Source: CAZFPA01 sp964520975
GTDB taxonomy: Bacteria > Bacillota > Negativicutes > Selenomonadales > Selenomonadaceae
Direction of reading: 5' to 3'
Length of the DNA stretch: 64,000 bases
NCBI GenBank assembly: GCA_964520975.1
Contig: CAZFPA010000001.1
Span: 55,829-119,828, forward strand
In this document: in pieces, positions 51,413-60,499 of the stretch
Position numbering within the stretch: the stretch's first letter is position 1
How the letters are laid out: every line of letters starts with the position of its first letter
The notes under the pieces: model-generated
Databases searched by the model: none
The model's input: only the letters and a program-made list of their open reading frames with translations
Told to the model about the DNA's origin: nothing
Made by a program: the position numbers and the translations under genes

Positions 51413-52261
51413 TCACAAAGACTGTTCATGCTTTCTGTGCATGGTCACCAATTGGTCAGCAACGGTCATCTTATCGAGAATCAGCTTTACGATATCATCC
51501 AGCTCACTATTCTCCTCATAGTCTGCCTCAACGATAAAATCCACCCGGCCCTCGCCCAGCAGCTGCTTGGCAATGCTCTTTTTGCGCTTTTTGAACACCG
51601 CAATCGATTGTCCGCCATTCGCTTTTACAAGCTTCATACAGGGGACATCTGTCATTCCATCACCGATATAGATCATATTGCGAAAGGGAATCGGCCGCTC
51701 ATCCTCCGGTACGTATTGATTCACCTTATCATTGTCAAAAACATCCAGTACCCCCTTGTTGATACGGAACAGGAATTGCGTTTTCGTCGTATAGTTCACC
51801 ACATTCTTTGGCCAGACCGCTACCCCGTTTTCATCATACAGGAATTCACAGGCATAGGTCTTTTTAAACTCCGGATAGATAGACGAACCCTCAATGATCT
51901 CCTGCAGTCCCGATGATATCACATAGTGCTCGATGCGGATGCCCTTCTCTACACCATAGGCATTCAGCCGGGCGAACCACGATTCCACCCCGGGATAATA
52001 CTCAATGCCCGCACCCAGGCGCTTGAACGCATCCCGTGTAACCGGAATCTTCCGATCATGCGACTTGCGCAGCATCAGGTACATATACGCCAGCATCGCG
52101 TCCATATTATCCTCGCGCGCCATGCGCCCCGTCTCATCCCAAAAATCCTGCGCCTTCAGCCCCAGGCTGGGAATGAATGTATATTCCTGCATATCTCTCG
52201 TACACAGGGTTTTATCAAAATCATACATAATCGCAATAACCGGCTTTTGTGATTTCGGCAT
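51413..52261 (-). CDS. HAD-superfamily phosphatase (phosphoserine phosphatase-like)
   Basis: 282 residues. HAD motif I YDFDKTLC (nucleophile and general acid Asp), motif II in HYVISSGL, motif III Lys region, motif IV IYIGDGMTDVPCMKL. C1-type helical cap. Substrate unknown. I use ATG 52261 (MPKSQKPVIA), preceded by AGGAGGTGG; the frame is open 48 codons further upstream, but that stretch contains the 31-bp motif and a terminator and is not coding in my view. Confidence 0.88.
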   Translation of the reverse strand: MPKSQKPVIAIMYDFDKTLCTRDMQEYTFIPSLGLKAQDFWDETGRMAREDNMDAMLAYMYLMLRKSHDRKIPVTRDAFKRLGAGIEYYPGVESWFARLNAYGVEKGIRIEHYVISSGLQEIIEGSSIYPEFKKTYACEFLYDENGVAVWPKNVVNYTTKTQFLFRINKGVLDVFDNDKVNQYVPEDERPIPFRNMIYIGDGMTDVPCMKLVKANGGQSIAVFKKRKKSIAKQLLGEGRVDFIVEADYEENSELDDIVKLILDKMTVADQLVTMHRKHEQSL

Positions 52262-52313
52262 GTAGCCACCTCCTGCTGTAACTTGAGCAGCTTCTTTAAC
52301 CTGCATACTTTTA

Positions 52314-52344
52314 ATATTCGATTTTATATTCTTTTTACCTTCTT
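52314..52344 (-). repeat. 31-bp shared upstream motif, copy 1
   Basis: 29 of 31 bases are identical to 56485-56515. On the minus strand it contains AATATAAAATCGAATAT preceded by AAGAAGG. It lies 53 bases before the HAD gene start. Confidence 0.75.
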
Positions 52345-52370
52345 GCCTGCCTTCTAATGCTGGAACACAG

Positions 52371-52400
52371 AAAATGCGGTACCGCAAAAATGTACCGCAT
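52371..52400 (-). terminator. intrinsic terminator of the large hybrid kinase
   Basis: Minus strand ATGCGGTAC pairs with GTACCGCAT, followed by TTTC; 21 bases after the kinase stop. Confidence 0.75.
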
Positions 52401-52420
52401 CTCATATCGCAGCAGATGGA

Positions 52421-55400
52421 TCAAATATACTTTACGAGCACTTCCCACAAAAGTTTTATATCCAACGGCTTTGTGAGATAGTCCGTCATGCCTACATATC
52501 TGCTGTGTTCAATCGCAGCGGAGAAAGCATCCGCTGTCATGGCAATGATGGGTATCTTCCTGGCATCCGGCCGATTCATCGCCCGAATCGCTTTAGATGC
52601 GTCATACCCATTCATTACCGGCATCTGGATATCCATCAGAATTACATCATAGCTTCCCGGAGGTTCCTCGGCAAACTGCTCCACTGCACGCTTGCCGTTC
52701 TCAGCATGCACAACATCGAGCCCAAAAGTTTCCAGTATCCTTTGCGCAATTTCTTTATTGATTTCATTATCTTCCGCTAACAAGATCCGACCAGATAACG
52801 TCTTTTTTACCATTGTATCCATATGAACCAGGGAATTCATGCTGTCTGCCTTATTTGCCTCGCCGGCAGTAAAGGAAACCTTGATTTCTGTTCCCTGCCC
52901 GAGTTCACTCTTGACTGCTATGGTTCCACACATCAAATCGACAATTTTCTTCACAAGCGAGAGGCCCAATCCGGAGCCCAGGGTCGTCTTGTCCCGGTGT
53001 GGATTGTTTTCTTCCTGGGTAAAAGGTTCAAACATCGTTTTCTGAAACGCTTTGCTCATGCCAATCCCAGTATCAGAAACCGTCAGCGTACAATCGCATT
53101 GTCCGTCCGGGCGCCGGGCAGTCTCTACCTGTACGGTGACTGTACCACCATCCGGTGTATATTTCACCGCATTGGAAATCAGATTCATCGCAATCTGATT
53201 AAATCGGACCTTGTCTATCCGCAGGATTGGCACAGCAGGCTCCGCCCCCAAAGCAAAACGTATATGCCGGCTTTCGCAAATCGGTTCAAACATATTTAAA
53301 ACACTCGACCGGAAATCCGCATATGACAAGGCCTCCGGATGCAACTCAATCTTGCCGCTATCGATTTTAGAAATATCCAGAACATCATTGACAAGAGACA
53401 GCAGAAAATTATTAGATACCTGTATCTTACGCAAATCATCCTTCAACTTTTCTGGATTATGGATATCCTCCAAGGCAAAATCCGTAAGATTAGAAATTGC
53501 TCCGATGGGTGTACGGATATCATGGCTGATCCGTGACACGAAATCCGATTTGGCGGAGCTGGCCTGCTCTGCCTCTATCAAAGCATTCTGAATCGCAACT
53601 ATCTGCTTTTCCTCATGCTCATAGGAAGCCGTCACATCGGTCTGAACAATCAATGCCATTTGCTGTTCCCGATCCAGCCAGCTGAACCGCATCTGCTGGC
53701 ACGCCCGCTTCCCCGCAGAATCAGTCTGCAGATAAGAAAAAGTATACGTTCCCTTCACAGCCAACTGATCCCTGATCCGTTCCATATCCGTAGCCTGGTT
53801 ATATGACTCCCTTTCCTGCGCACTGATAAAATTCTCCTGGACAAAATGACGGCGGGCCGCATAGGAAACCCGTACCCCAATTTCAGGATATTCAACATGC
53901 GCCTTTTTTTGTACAAGTTCAATCTCCCCAGTGCCTAAATACAAAATGCCAACATATTCAAATTCCTGTTCACTGGTACGGCGCGTAACGAATTCCGTCT
54001 TCTTTCGATCTGTAATGTCAACCGCATAGGTGACGCCCTCTACATCTCCCGACACCGGATTCCGCACCATGTTTACTGAACCAAGAATCCAGCGCACTCC
54101 GCCACGCACAGAATGGCAGGGATATTCTATTGAAATTTTTGTTTCTCCCCGTTCAAACCGCTGCAGCAGGTTAACACAATGAAATACAGAACGTATCTGT
54201 GCCGCAATCAGCTGATCTGGTACTGTATCGGCCACCGCTTCAAACAAACCATCCGCAGTGCCAGCCATCGACAGCTGCTTTAAGGCAGCATACGCCTCAC
54301 TCTGGACCACCATGTTCGTACAGCGATCCTTTGTAATATTCAAATGATAGCAGGCAGCGAAATCCGCATTGGTAGCTGCCATTGTTCTCAGCTGAGCTTC
54401 ATATTTGTGCAGTTCCCGGGCCTGCTCTTCCCTGCGCGTCTTTTCCGCAGCTTTTTCCGCTGTAACATCCGAAAAGCAGCAATAAACCACCTGTTGTCCA
54501 TCCTGCTGCCTGCCCCCCATTGCCAGCATCCGCAGCCATTTGTAAGCTGTCTTTTGTTCATGCAAAAAGCGAAATTCAATAGTAACCGGCCGCGCAGAAG
54601 ACTCGCACTGTTCAAAAACAGCCTGGCATTTTTTTCGATCATCCGCGTGAACGTATTGAAAAAAGCGCTCTTCACTCTGATACCCCTCATGGAGGAGCTC
54701 ATGGATACGTGCGTTTTCCGCAATAAGATGCTTCCCGTTTTCCTGAACACCAATGACTATAATACCGATGGGCACACGGGAAACGATATTCTTCAAAACC
54801 TTTGCTTCCTCATTGCGACGGAGCCGCTCCTGTTCCTCATGCCAAACCCTGGTCACGTCTGACTGAATAACGAGAATCTCATCTTTTTTATCACTGAGCC
54901 ACTGGAATACCAGTTGCTTTTTCAATATCTGGCCATCCGCTTCACATAAATCGTACAAAACACTGTATTCTCTGCTATCCCTCAGTTTCGCCTGAATCCG
55001 TTCCAAGGATACCTGTTCTCCAAAACTGACAGGATCCGCAGATGAAGACCCTTGGGTTTTAAGCCTTGCAAGATACTGACCATAGGGCATTCTCTGCCCG
55101 TTCTTTAATCCTCTTCCCTTCCATATTCCGTTATACACCATGAAGGTCTCTGAAAGCACGTCGATATATCCGACCAGATCACTACCCTCGCTTGCCATAT
55201 GCTGCAAAATCATCTCGCCGCGCTTCTGCTGATCTATATCAAGCGCATAGGTAACTGCCTCCACGTCCTCCGTGCGAGGATTTTGATGCATGATCAAAAT
55301 AGCCTGGCGCCAGCGAAGACCATCCGCATACCGAATGGAATAGGTAAAAGCCATTGTAGTCTCACCATTCCGGAACCTGTCCAGCAAAGCTTCACGGGTA

Positions 55401-56407
55401 AACTCCCTGCGAAACCAGGTGATTGTCTCCTCTTGCGCGAGCAGTTTGGAAAACTCCTCAAAATACCCATCTACTGTACCGGATTCCTTCTGCTTCATCA
55501 CAAAAGCCAAAGGACTTTTGCCATCGATACAGATATTCCTGGTGAGGTTCAGATGAAACGAGCCCAGATTATTCGGATACGCTTTATCCAGACTATGAAA
55601 AAAATCAAGATAGCGCTGTCGTTCCAGCTTCATATCCGTAATATCCTGCGCACAGCAATAAATTGTCAGTACATTGCCGGCAGAATCGGTAACCGGTGTC
55701 GAGTTGACCCGCCACCAGTGCGTTTTCCCTTGAATCACGGTACTGTATTCAAACGCCGGCCTGACCATATCCGGATTGCCCTGATGAAACAGCGCAATAA
55801 ACTGCTCACGATACGGTTCATCCACCATCTCCACAAGAGAATCTGGAACATTATCAACAACAGGCGGCATTCCCTGCGCCTCACAAATAGCGCGCGTATA
55901 GGCATTATCCATCTGATATATGACTCGCCTGTGTCTCTGATCATATTCAAATACAATCTGCTTGGAATATTCCGCCAGCAGCTGATACATCTGTTGGTTC
56001 TTCAAGGCACGAATTTCCGTCTCTTTTTCCAGCGTGATATCAGTAAATACCACATAGGCAAGCGCACTCCCATCGGATTGCGCAATCGGACTTGCACTAA
56101 GATGATACCAGCGATATTCTGAGCTTTTGCCCAAAAGGGAACGATAACTCATTTCACCCGGAACCATCTTCTGAAATAAATCCGCAAAAAAATCCTTTGC
56201 GGATTTCCGGTCATCCGGATGAACCAACTGCAGCAATTCGTTCTCATGCAAAGACATGATCTCTATATCGGAGGCCAATGGCAGCGAACGAAAATACGCA
56301 TTCGTATAAATGACACTGACACGGCCCTTCTGCATTTTATAGATAAGAACAGCAACAGGTATGCAATCGACAATATTCTCAAATCCAATATTCTCACTAT
56401 TCTGCAT
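52421..56407 (-). CDS. very large soluble multi-PAS hybrid sensor histidine kinase
   Basis: 1328 residues, no TM segment. About six PAS/PAC-like modules occupy residues 1-930 (repeated patterns such as YRWYHLSASPIAQSDG, THWWRVNSTPVTDSAG, LRWRQAILIMHQNP, YKWLRMLAMGG, VRWILGSVNMVRNP). Then HisKA SRISHDIRTPIG (His about 961), HATPase_c (NLISNAVKY, VSDTGIGM, GSGLGLSLVKK) and a C-terminal receiver (LLAEDNEINKEI, phospho-Asp in LMDIQMPVMNG near 1259, KPLD). The same layout as the kinase at 34186, with sequence similarity in the PAS-PAC pairs. No transporter or output protein adjoins. ATG 56407; the 31-bp motif lies upstream. Confidence 0.93.
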   Translation of the reverse strand: MQNSENIGFENIVDCIPVAVLIYKMQKGRVSVIYTNAYFRSLPLASDIEIMSLHENELLQLVHPDDRKSAKDFFADLFQKMVPGEMSYRSLLGKSSEYRWYHLSASPIAQSDGSALAYVVFTDITLEKETEIRALKNQQMYQLLAEYSKQIVFEYDQRHRRVIYQMDNAYTRAICEAQGMPPVVDNVPDSLVEMVDEPYREQFIALFHQGNPDMVRPAFEYSTVIQGKTHWWRVNSTPVTDSAGNVLTIYCCAQDITDMKLERQRYLDFFHSLDKAYPNNLGSFHLNLTRNICIDGKSPLAFVMKQKESGTVDGYFEEFSKLLAQEETITWFRREFTREALLDRFRNGETTMAFTYSIRYADGLRWRQAILIMHQNPRTEDVEAVTYALDIDQQKRGEMILQHMASEGSDLVGYIDVLSETFMVYNGIWKGRGLKNGQRMPYGQYLARLKTQGSSSADPVSFGEQVSLERIQAKLRDSREYSVLYDLCEADGQILKKQLVFQWLSDKKDEILVIQSDVTRVWHEEQERLRRNEEAKVLKNIVSRVPIGIIVIGVQENGKHLIAENARIHELLHEGYQSEERFFQYVHADDRKKCQAVFEQCESSARPVTIEFRFLHEQKTAYKWLRMLAMGGRQQDGQQVVYCCFSDVTAEKAAEKTRREEQARELHKYEAQLRTMAATNADFAACYHLNITKDRCTNMVVQSEAYAALKQLSMAGTADGLFEAVADTVPDQLIAAQIRSVFHCVNLLQRFERGETKISIEYPCHSVRGGVRWILGSVNMVRNPVSGDVEGVTYAVDITDRKKTEFVTRRTSEQEFEYVGILYLGTGEIELVQKKAHVEYPEIGVRVSYAARRHFVQENFISAQERESYNQATDMERIRDQLAVKGTYTFSYLQTDSAGKRACQQMRFSWLDREQQMALIVQTDVTASYEHEEKQIVAIQNALIEAEQASSAKSDFVSRISHDIRTPIGAISNLTDFALEDIHNPEKLKDDLRKIQVSNNFLLSLVNDVLDISKIDSGKIELHPEALSYADFRSSVLNMFEPICESRHIRFALGAEPAVPILRIDKVRFNQIAMNLISNAVKYTPDGGTVTVQVETARRPDGQCDCTLTVSDTGIGMSKAFQKTMFEPFTQEENNPHRDKTTLGSGLGLSLVKKIVDLMCGTIAVKSELGQGTEIKVSFTAGEANKADSMNSLVHMDTMVKKTLSGRILLAEDNEINKEIAQRILETFGLDVVHAENGKRAVEQFAEEPPGSYDVILMDIQMPVMNGYDASKAIRAMNRPDARKIPIIAMTADAFSAAIEHSRYVGMTDYLTKPLDIKLLWEVLVKYI

Positions 56408-56484
56408 TTAACGGATATCTCCCTTCGCAAAAAACAGCACACCGCATCGTTGTTAACAATATATCCCCAGCTATATATTTTTCT

Positions 56485-56515
56485 ATATTCGATTTTATAT
56501 TATTTTTCCCTTCTT
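56485..56515 (-). repeat. 31-bp shared upstream motif, copy 2
   Basis: Pair of 52314-52344; lies 78 bases before the large kinase start, in the same orientation relative to the gene as copy 1. Confidence 0.75.
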
Positions 56516-56553
56516 AAATTGATTCCAGATTCCAGAAAAACATCGCCGCCAAC

Positions 56554-57435
56554 TCAATCCTGCACCGGCTGCGGCACTTTTTTCCTTTGGCTCAACACCA
56601 GGCTGCCGACAATGAGGACAGCACCGGCCAGGCCAAAAGAATCCATGCGTTCCTGTAGAAACAGCCAGCCCAGGATTGCCGCCACTACAGGGTTCAAGGC
56701 GCAGAACATACCGGCCCGCTGTACAGATACATACCGTTGGGCCACCGGCTGCAGCGTAAAACCAAAGGCGCTGCACACAAAGGCCAGCGCCAGAAGGATG
56801 CCCCACTGCTCTGCGGCTGTCGGCAGGACCACGGACTCAAAAAGCAGTGCCGCCCCCATGCTGAGAATTCCTACCACACCCAGACTCAGGATTCCGATGA
56901 CCAGCGGCGGCTCCTCACGTACAATGCAGCCTGTCAGCAGGATCCAGCCAGCATACAGTACCGCTGCCAACAGGCAATATGCCGTTCCGATGGGCATTCC
57001 ACCAGCCAGGCTGCCCGGCGAAAGCACCAGCAGTGCCACCCCGATGAATATAATCCCCGATATAGCCAAATCCTCTTTCCTTGGCCAGCACTGGGAAATT
57101 GCAGCCTCAAAAATCGGTACAAAAACAATTGCGGTATTTTCCAGAAAAGAAGCCCTGGATGAGCTCACCGTCTGCAGGCCCAAAAGCTCGCAGCCCATGA
57201 CACAAAACAATACCCCGCCCAGCAGTATGCTTTTCCACCAGGTACTCCAGCCAACACCTCGCAGCTGTCGCCAGAACAGGATCCCCAAGAAGCCAAAGGC
57301 CAGTAAAAAACGCAGCCCCAGCAGGGTAAACGGCTCCATGCTCTCCAGCCCAATCTTTTCAAGCAAATAAGACACGCTCCGCGCCGCAATCACAGCTGCC
57401 AATAACAATTCCGCCTGCCAGACACGCATTTCCAA
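56554..57435 (-). CDS. DMT-superfamily (EamA) exporter
   Basis: 293 residues, ten TM segments in two EamA repeats (LRFLLAFGFLGILFWRQ; ENTAIVFVPIFEAAI; LNPVVAAILGWLFLQERMDSFGLAGAVLIVGSL). Drug/metabolite transporters of this type export amino acids or metabolites. Divergent from the LysR regulator at 57549, the usual arrangement for regulator and target. ATG 57435 (MEMRVWQ), AGGGGG upstream. Confidence 0.92.
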   Translation of the reverse strand: MEMRVWQAELLLAAVIAARSVSYLLEKIGLESMEPFTLLGLRFLLAFGFLGILFWRQLRGVGWSTWWKSILLGGVLFCVMGCELLGLQTVSSSRASFLENTAIVFVPIFEAAISQCWPRKEDLAISGIIFIGVALLVLSPGSLAGGMPIGTAYCLLAAVLYAGWILLTGCIVREEPPLVIGILSLGVVGILSMGAALLFESVVLPTAAEQWGILLALAFVCSAFGFTLQPVAQRYVSVQRAGMFCALNPVVAAILGWLFLQERMDSFGLAGAVLIVGSLVLSQRKKVPQPVQD

Positions 57436-57499
57436 AGACCCCCTTGCATTTTATCTGCCCTCAGTATACTATGAAGTCAGCTATGCAAAAAGCGAAAAT

Positions 57500-57520
57500 A
57501 AGTCACACTACATGTGATTT
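57500..57520. promoter_or_regulatory. LysR-type operator in the divergent promoter region
   Basis: AAGTCACA-CTACA-TGTGATTT is an inverted repeat with one mismatch and fits the T-N11-A LysR box class; a further half-site TTTCACA follows at about 57523. It sits midway between the two divergent starts. Confidence 0.75.
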
Positions 57521-57548
57521 ATTTTCACATCAAAGAGAGGTCTAGCAC

Positions 57549-58415
57549 ATGGATACGGAAAAATGTCAGGTTCTATTGAAAATCATTGAAAGCGGCAGCT
57601 TTTCCAGAGCTGCAGAGCAGCTGGGATATACGCCTTCCGGCATCAACCGGATGGTCAAAAGCATGGAGGAAGAGACCGGCTTCCCACTGTTCACCCGGAC
57701 AAGCCAGGGAGTCACCTTGACGTCAGAAGGACAGCGCCTGCTGCCGATATTCCAGGAGCTGACCCACTGGCAAAAACAGCTGCAGGAGCTCTGCACAGAT
57801 ATCCGTGGGCTGAGTATCGGCCATCTCACCATCGGCACCTATTACAGTACCGCGGCCTGCTGGCTGCCCAAAATCATCCAGACCTTCCAGGCCAGCTGGC
57901 CTGGCATACAGATTGACCTCTGGGAAGGCGGCAACAGCGATCTCGTACAGCGGCTGGAAAGCCATCAGCTGGACTGCTGCTTTTTCAGCAAATATCATGG
58001 ACAGGGCGACTGGATTCCCCTGCAGCAGGATGAGCTTGTGGCCTGGCTGCCAAAGGACCACCCGCTGGCAAATGGCAGCAGTTTTCCCTTGGAGGCCTTG
58101 AATGGAGCGCCCTTCATCCAGCCCCTGCCGGAACAAAATACAGATCTGGAGCGCCTGCTGGCAAGCCACCAGCTCACGCCGCAGATCCGCTTTACCACCA
58201 GTGATAACTACACCGCTTATTCCATGGTCGCCGCCGGCCTTGGCATCAGTCTGAACAATGCCCTCATGGCTCAAAACTGGACCGGACCGGTAGTGACCCT
58301 CCCCTTTGACCCGCCGCAGCATATTACCCTGGGAATCGCACTGCCGTCACTGGCCCAGGCTTCCCCGGCCCTGAAAAAATTCCTTGCCTGCGCTCAGCGG
58401 GTTCTCAGCATCTGA
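57549..58415 (+). CDS. LysR-family transcriptional regulator
   Basis: 288 residues. N-terminal winged HTH (VLLKIIESGSFSRAAEQLGYTPSGINRMVKSMEEE in pieces), linker helix and the periplasmic-binding-like effector domain (LTIGTYYSTAACWLPKIIQTFQ). Presumably controls the divergent DMT exporter through the palindrome at 57500-57520. ATG 57549 with AGAGAGG upstream. Terminates at 58466-58518. Confidence 0.93.
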   Translation: MDTEKCQVLLKIIESGSFSRAAEQLGYTPSGINRMVKSMEEETGFPLFTRTSQGVTLTSEGQRLLPIFQELTHWQKQLQELCTDIRGLSIGHLTIGTYYSTAACWLPKIIQTFQASWPGIQIDLWEGGNSDLVQRLESHQLDCCFFSKYHGQGDWIPLQQDELVAWLPKDHPLANGSSFPLEALNGAPFIQPLPEQNTDLERLLASHQLTPQIRFTTSDNYTAYSMVAAGLGISLNNALMAQNWTGPVVTLPFDPPQHITLGIALPSLAQASPALKKFLACAQRVLSI

Positions 58416-58465
58416 CCTCTATGCCGCCCCTGCGTTCCTATCCCAAAATGAATGTAACCCGCTCA

Positions 58466-58518
58466 CAAAAAAGCGATGCCTTCAGGGTCATCCATGCCTG
58501 AACACATCGCTCTTTTAT
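58466..58518. terminator. bidirectional terminator after lysR
   Basis: AAAGCGATG pairs with CATCGCTCTTTT; inner TTCAGG/CCTGAA adds to the stem. T-runs on both strands; the genes on either side converge. Confidence 0.85.
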
Positions 58519-58601
58519 TTTATCTCAATCACATGAGCGGTACCCTCCCCAGCGCAGTGTCCAGCAGCAAAAGGCCTTGCCCATTGACTGCGATTCTGCT
58601 T

Positions 58602-59147
58602 TCAGTCCTTCATGTGCATACACTTACCAATGATTTTCCCCGTGCTCAGATATTCATAATTGACCATGGAAAAAAGTACCGGTTTCAGCTTTTCATAGCT
58701 GATTTTTCCATGATCGCCGAGGATTTCTTCCTTGGCATAGGTATTCCTGATTTTCAGGATAAAATTATCAAACCCCTTTGTTTCGTAAATATCCGCCACC
58801 TCGCATTCCATCGACAGCGGCACATCCTTAGGCACCGGCGCTCCTGCCTCCCCCATTTCATAAGCAAACAGCCGGGATTTATCCTCCTTGCTGCCGCTTA
58901 CACAGCCGGTATAGTCAGCCTTGGGCAAAAATTTCTCATCCACCAGACTGACGGAAACGATCTTATTGTCACGGATTCCCTGATTTGTATAATGCGATTT
59001 CACACAGCTGATCATAATATGATCATGCCCCATAATACCCACATGAGCAACGAGCATCCAATTCGGCTTTCCTGCCACCATGGCACCAACAACGGTAACC
59101 GGTGTCGGATATAAGGCCAGAACGGCACCAAGATTTTTCTTTTCCAT
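58602..59147 (-). CDS. flavin-reductase-like (FMN-binding split barrel) protein
   Basis: 181 residues. ALYPTPVTVVGAMVAGKPNWMLVAHVGIMGHDHIMI and the middle NKIVSVSLVDEKFLPKADYTGCVSG mark the flavin_reduct domain, which binds FMN and transfers electrons from NAD(P)H or acts as a flavoprotein. Substrate unknown. ATG 59147 (MEKKNLGAV) follows GGGAGG; upstream codons of the open frame lie in the promoter. Confidence 0.9.
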   Translation of the reverse strand: MEKKNLGAVLALYPTPVTVVGAMVAGKPNWMLVAHVGIMGHDHIMISCVKSHYTNQGIRDNKIVSVSLVDEKFLPKADYTGCVSGSKEDKSRLFAYEMGEAGAPVPKDVPLSMECEVADIYETKGFDNFILKIRNTYAKEEILGDHGKISYEKLKPVLFSMVNYEYLSTGKIIGKCMHMKD

Positions 59148-59180
59148 TCGTATTCCTCCCATACTTTGATGAACACACTC

Positions 59181-59209
59181 ATTGTATCGCAGCCTATTTT
59201 CGCTGTCTA
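59181..59209 (-). promoter_or_regulatory. putative promoter of the flavin-reductase gene
   Basis: TAGACA, 17 bp, TACAAT on the minus strand, 34 bases before the chosen start, which supports that start. Confidence 0.65.
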
Positions 59210-59265
59210 ATGCCTGCTTTACATCCTCGTCCATGCCTTTTTCGTATATCTCTCCCTATACGACT

Positions 59266-59302
59266 CAAAAAAAACTGAGACCGTCTTTCAACAGTCTCAG
59301 TT
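59266..59302 (-). terminator. intrinsic terminator of the cupin gene
   Basis: Minus strand AACTGAGAC pairs with GTCTCAGTT around a 12-base loop, then six more Ts. Confidence 0.88.
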
Positions 59303-59312
59303 CTCTTCGCCG

Positions 59313-59648
59313 TTATTCCGCGGGAAACGCTACTACTAACATCATCTTGAAATCCTCCACGCCATAAACGGCATGCGGATGTCCGGCCGGCATAACAATG
59401 GTTTCTCCTGCCTGCAGCAAGAAATCCTCACCATCGATAGTAACGCGGCCCTGACCATCCAGCGCGGTCACAACAGCATCGCCCGTAGAGGCGTGCGTGC
59501 TGATACCTTCGCCCTTCGCAAAGGCAAACAAGGTAATCCCCACGCCATGATTCTGGACCAGCGTCTTACTCACAACCTGCCCCGCCGCATACGACACCAG
59601 ATCACGCAGCAACAGCACTTCTTTAGCTTCAATATTTTTCAAGATCAT
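59313..59648 (-). CDS. small cupin-domain protein
   Basis: 111 residues, single cupin barrel: GITLFAFAKGEGISTHASTGDAVVTALDG (motif 1, with a His) and AGETIVMPAGHPHAVYGV (motif 2, His pair). Conserved in anaerobes next to redox proteins; ligand unknown. ATG 59648 (MILKNIEAKEV) follows AGGTG; an ATG 7 codons earlier is possible. About 100 bases after the ars operon end. Confidence 0.88.
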   Translation of the reverse strand: MILKNIEAKEVLLLRDLVSYAAGQVVSKTLVQNHGVGITLFAFAKGEGISTHASTGDAVVTALDGQGRVTIDGEDFLLQAGETIVMPAGHPHAVYGVEDFKMMLVVAFPAE

Positions 59649-59744
59649 AGGAACACCTGCTTTCTTCATCTCTACTGCCAGTATAACTGACCCTAAAGCA
59701 GTTTTCCGTATCCTATGTTACCGATTGCTGAAAGTGACCCGCTT

Positions 59745-60044
59745 TTACTTTTTCAACAGCTCCAAGGCCTCATCCTTAGTCAGTACCTTGCCATAGGAAA
59801 CGACTTTTCCATCAACCACCAGCGCCGGTGTCTGCATGACACCATACTGCGCTATTTCCGTAAAATCCGTTATATGCTGCACACGAGGTTCTTGTCCCAA
59901 CTCCTGCAAAGCCTCTATCGCAGCTTTTTCAAGAGCCCGGCATTTATCACAGCCAGATCCCAATACCTTTACAGCGGCTTCCTGCTCCGAGGCAGCTGCT
60001 GCATCACTGTTTTCCTTTTTCTTTCCAAAACCAAAAAATCCCAT
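59745..60044 (-). CDS. thioredoxin-like redox protein (redox-active disulfide protein 2 type)
   Basis: 99 residues. A short N-terminal tail (MGFFGFGKKKE plus acidic/Ala stretch) precedes a minimal thioredoxin fold with CxxC in LGSGCDKCRALE (Cys32/Cys35) and the cis-Pro strand GVMQTPALVVDGKVV. These TIGR00412-type proteins usually accompany COG0701 permeases, as here. A likely role is reducing ArsC or the permease cysteines. Last gene of the ars operon. Confidence 0.9.
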   Translation of the reverse strand: MGFFGFGKKKENSDAAAASEQEAAVKVLGSGCDKCRALEKAAIEALQELGQEPRVQHITDFTEIAQYGVMQTPALVVDGKVVSYGKVLTKDEALELLKK

Positions 60045-60086
60045 GTCAATTCCTCCTCAAAATCAATAGCTATATACCTAAAAACT

Positions 60087-60485
60087 TTACGCTAACACTC
60101 CGGACTCGATTCTCTGCCGCAGCAGCAAAACCTTTGACTGGACCTGCTGCCGCACACGGCGGAAATCCTCCACAGGCATTCCCGTAGGATCATCCAAGCC
60201 CCAATCCTCCCGATGGCGGCAGGGCAAATAGGGACAATCCACATTGCATCCCATGGTAACAACCATATCCACCGGAGGAATATCCTGCAATACCTTTGGA
60301 CGCTGCTGCAGTTCCATATCAACGCCGATTTCCCGCATCACGGCAACTGCATCCGGATTGATTTTCGTCCCGATATGCGTGCCGGCTGAATATGCTTCAA
60401 AGACCCCCAGGCCGATCACCCGGGCAAAGGCTTCAGCCATCTGCGAACGGCAGGAATTATGCACACAAATAAACGCAATTTTCAT
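60087..60485 (-). CDS. arsC: arsenate reductase ArsC, low-molecular-weight phosphatase type
   Basis: 132 residues. The P-loop CVHNSCRSQMAEAFAR (Cys7, Arg13) is that of thioredoxin-coupled ArsC. The expected redox Cys pair is in TMGCNVDCPYLPCRH. Reduces arsenate to arsenite for export. AGGAGGTGA upstream of ATG. Placed between the small CCG ORF and the thioredoxin gene. Confidence 0.94.
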   Translation of the reverse strand: MKIAFICVHNSCRSQMAEAFARVIGLGVFEAYSAGTHIGTKINPDAVAVMREIGVDMELQQRPKVLQDIPPVDMVVTMGCNVDCPYLPCRHREDWGLDDPTGMPVEDFRRVRQQVQSKVLLLRQRIESGVLA

Positions 60486-60499
60486 GTCCGCATCACCTC

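Noticed and set aside
52314..52344. Sigma-28 (flagellar) promoter in the 31-bp motif
   Set aside because: TAAA and CGAATAT boxes are too close (about 12 bp instead of 15) and the second copy has GAAA; no flagellar gene is nearby.
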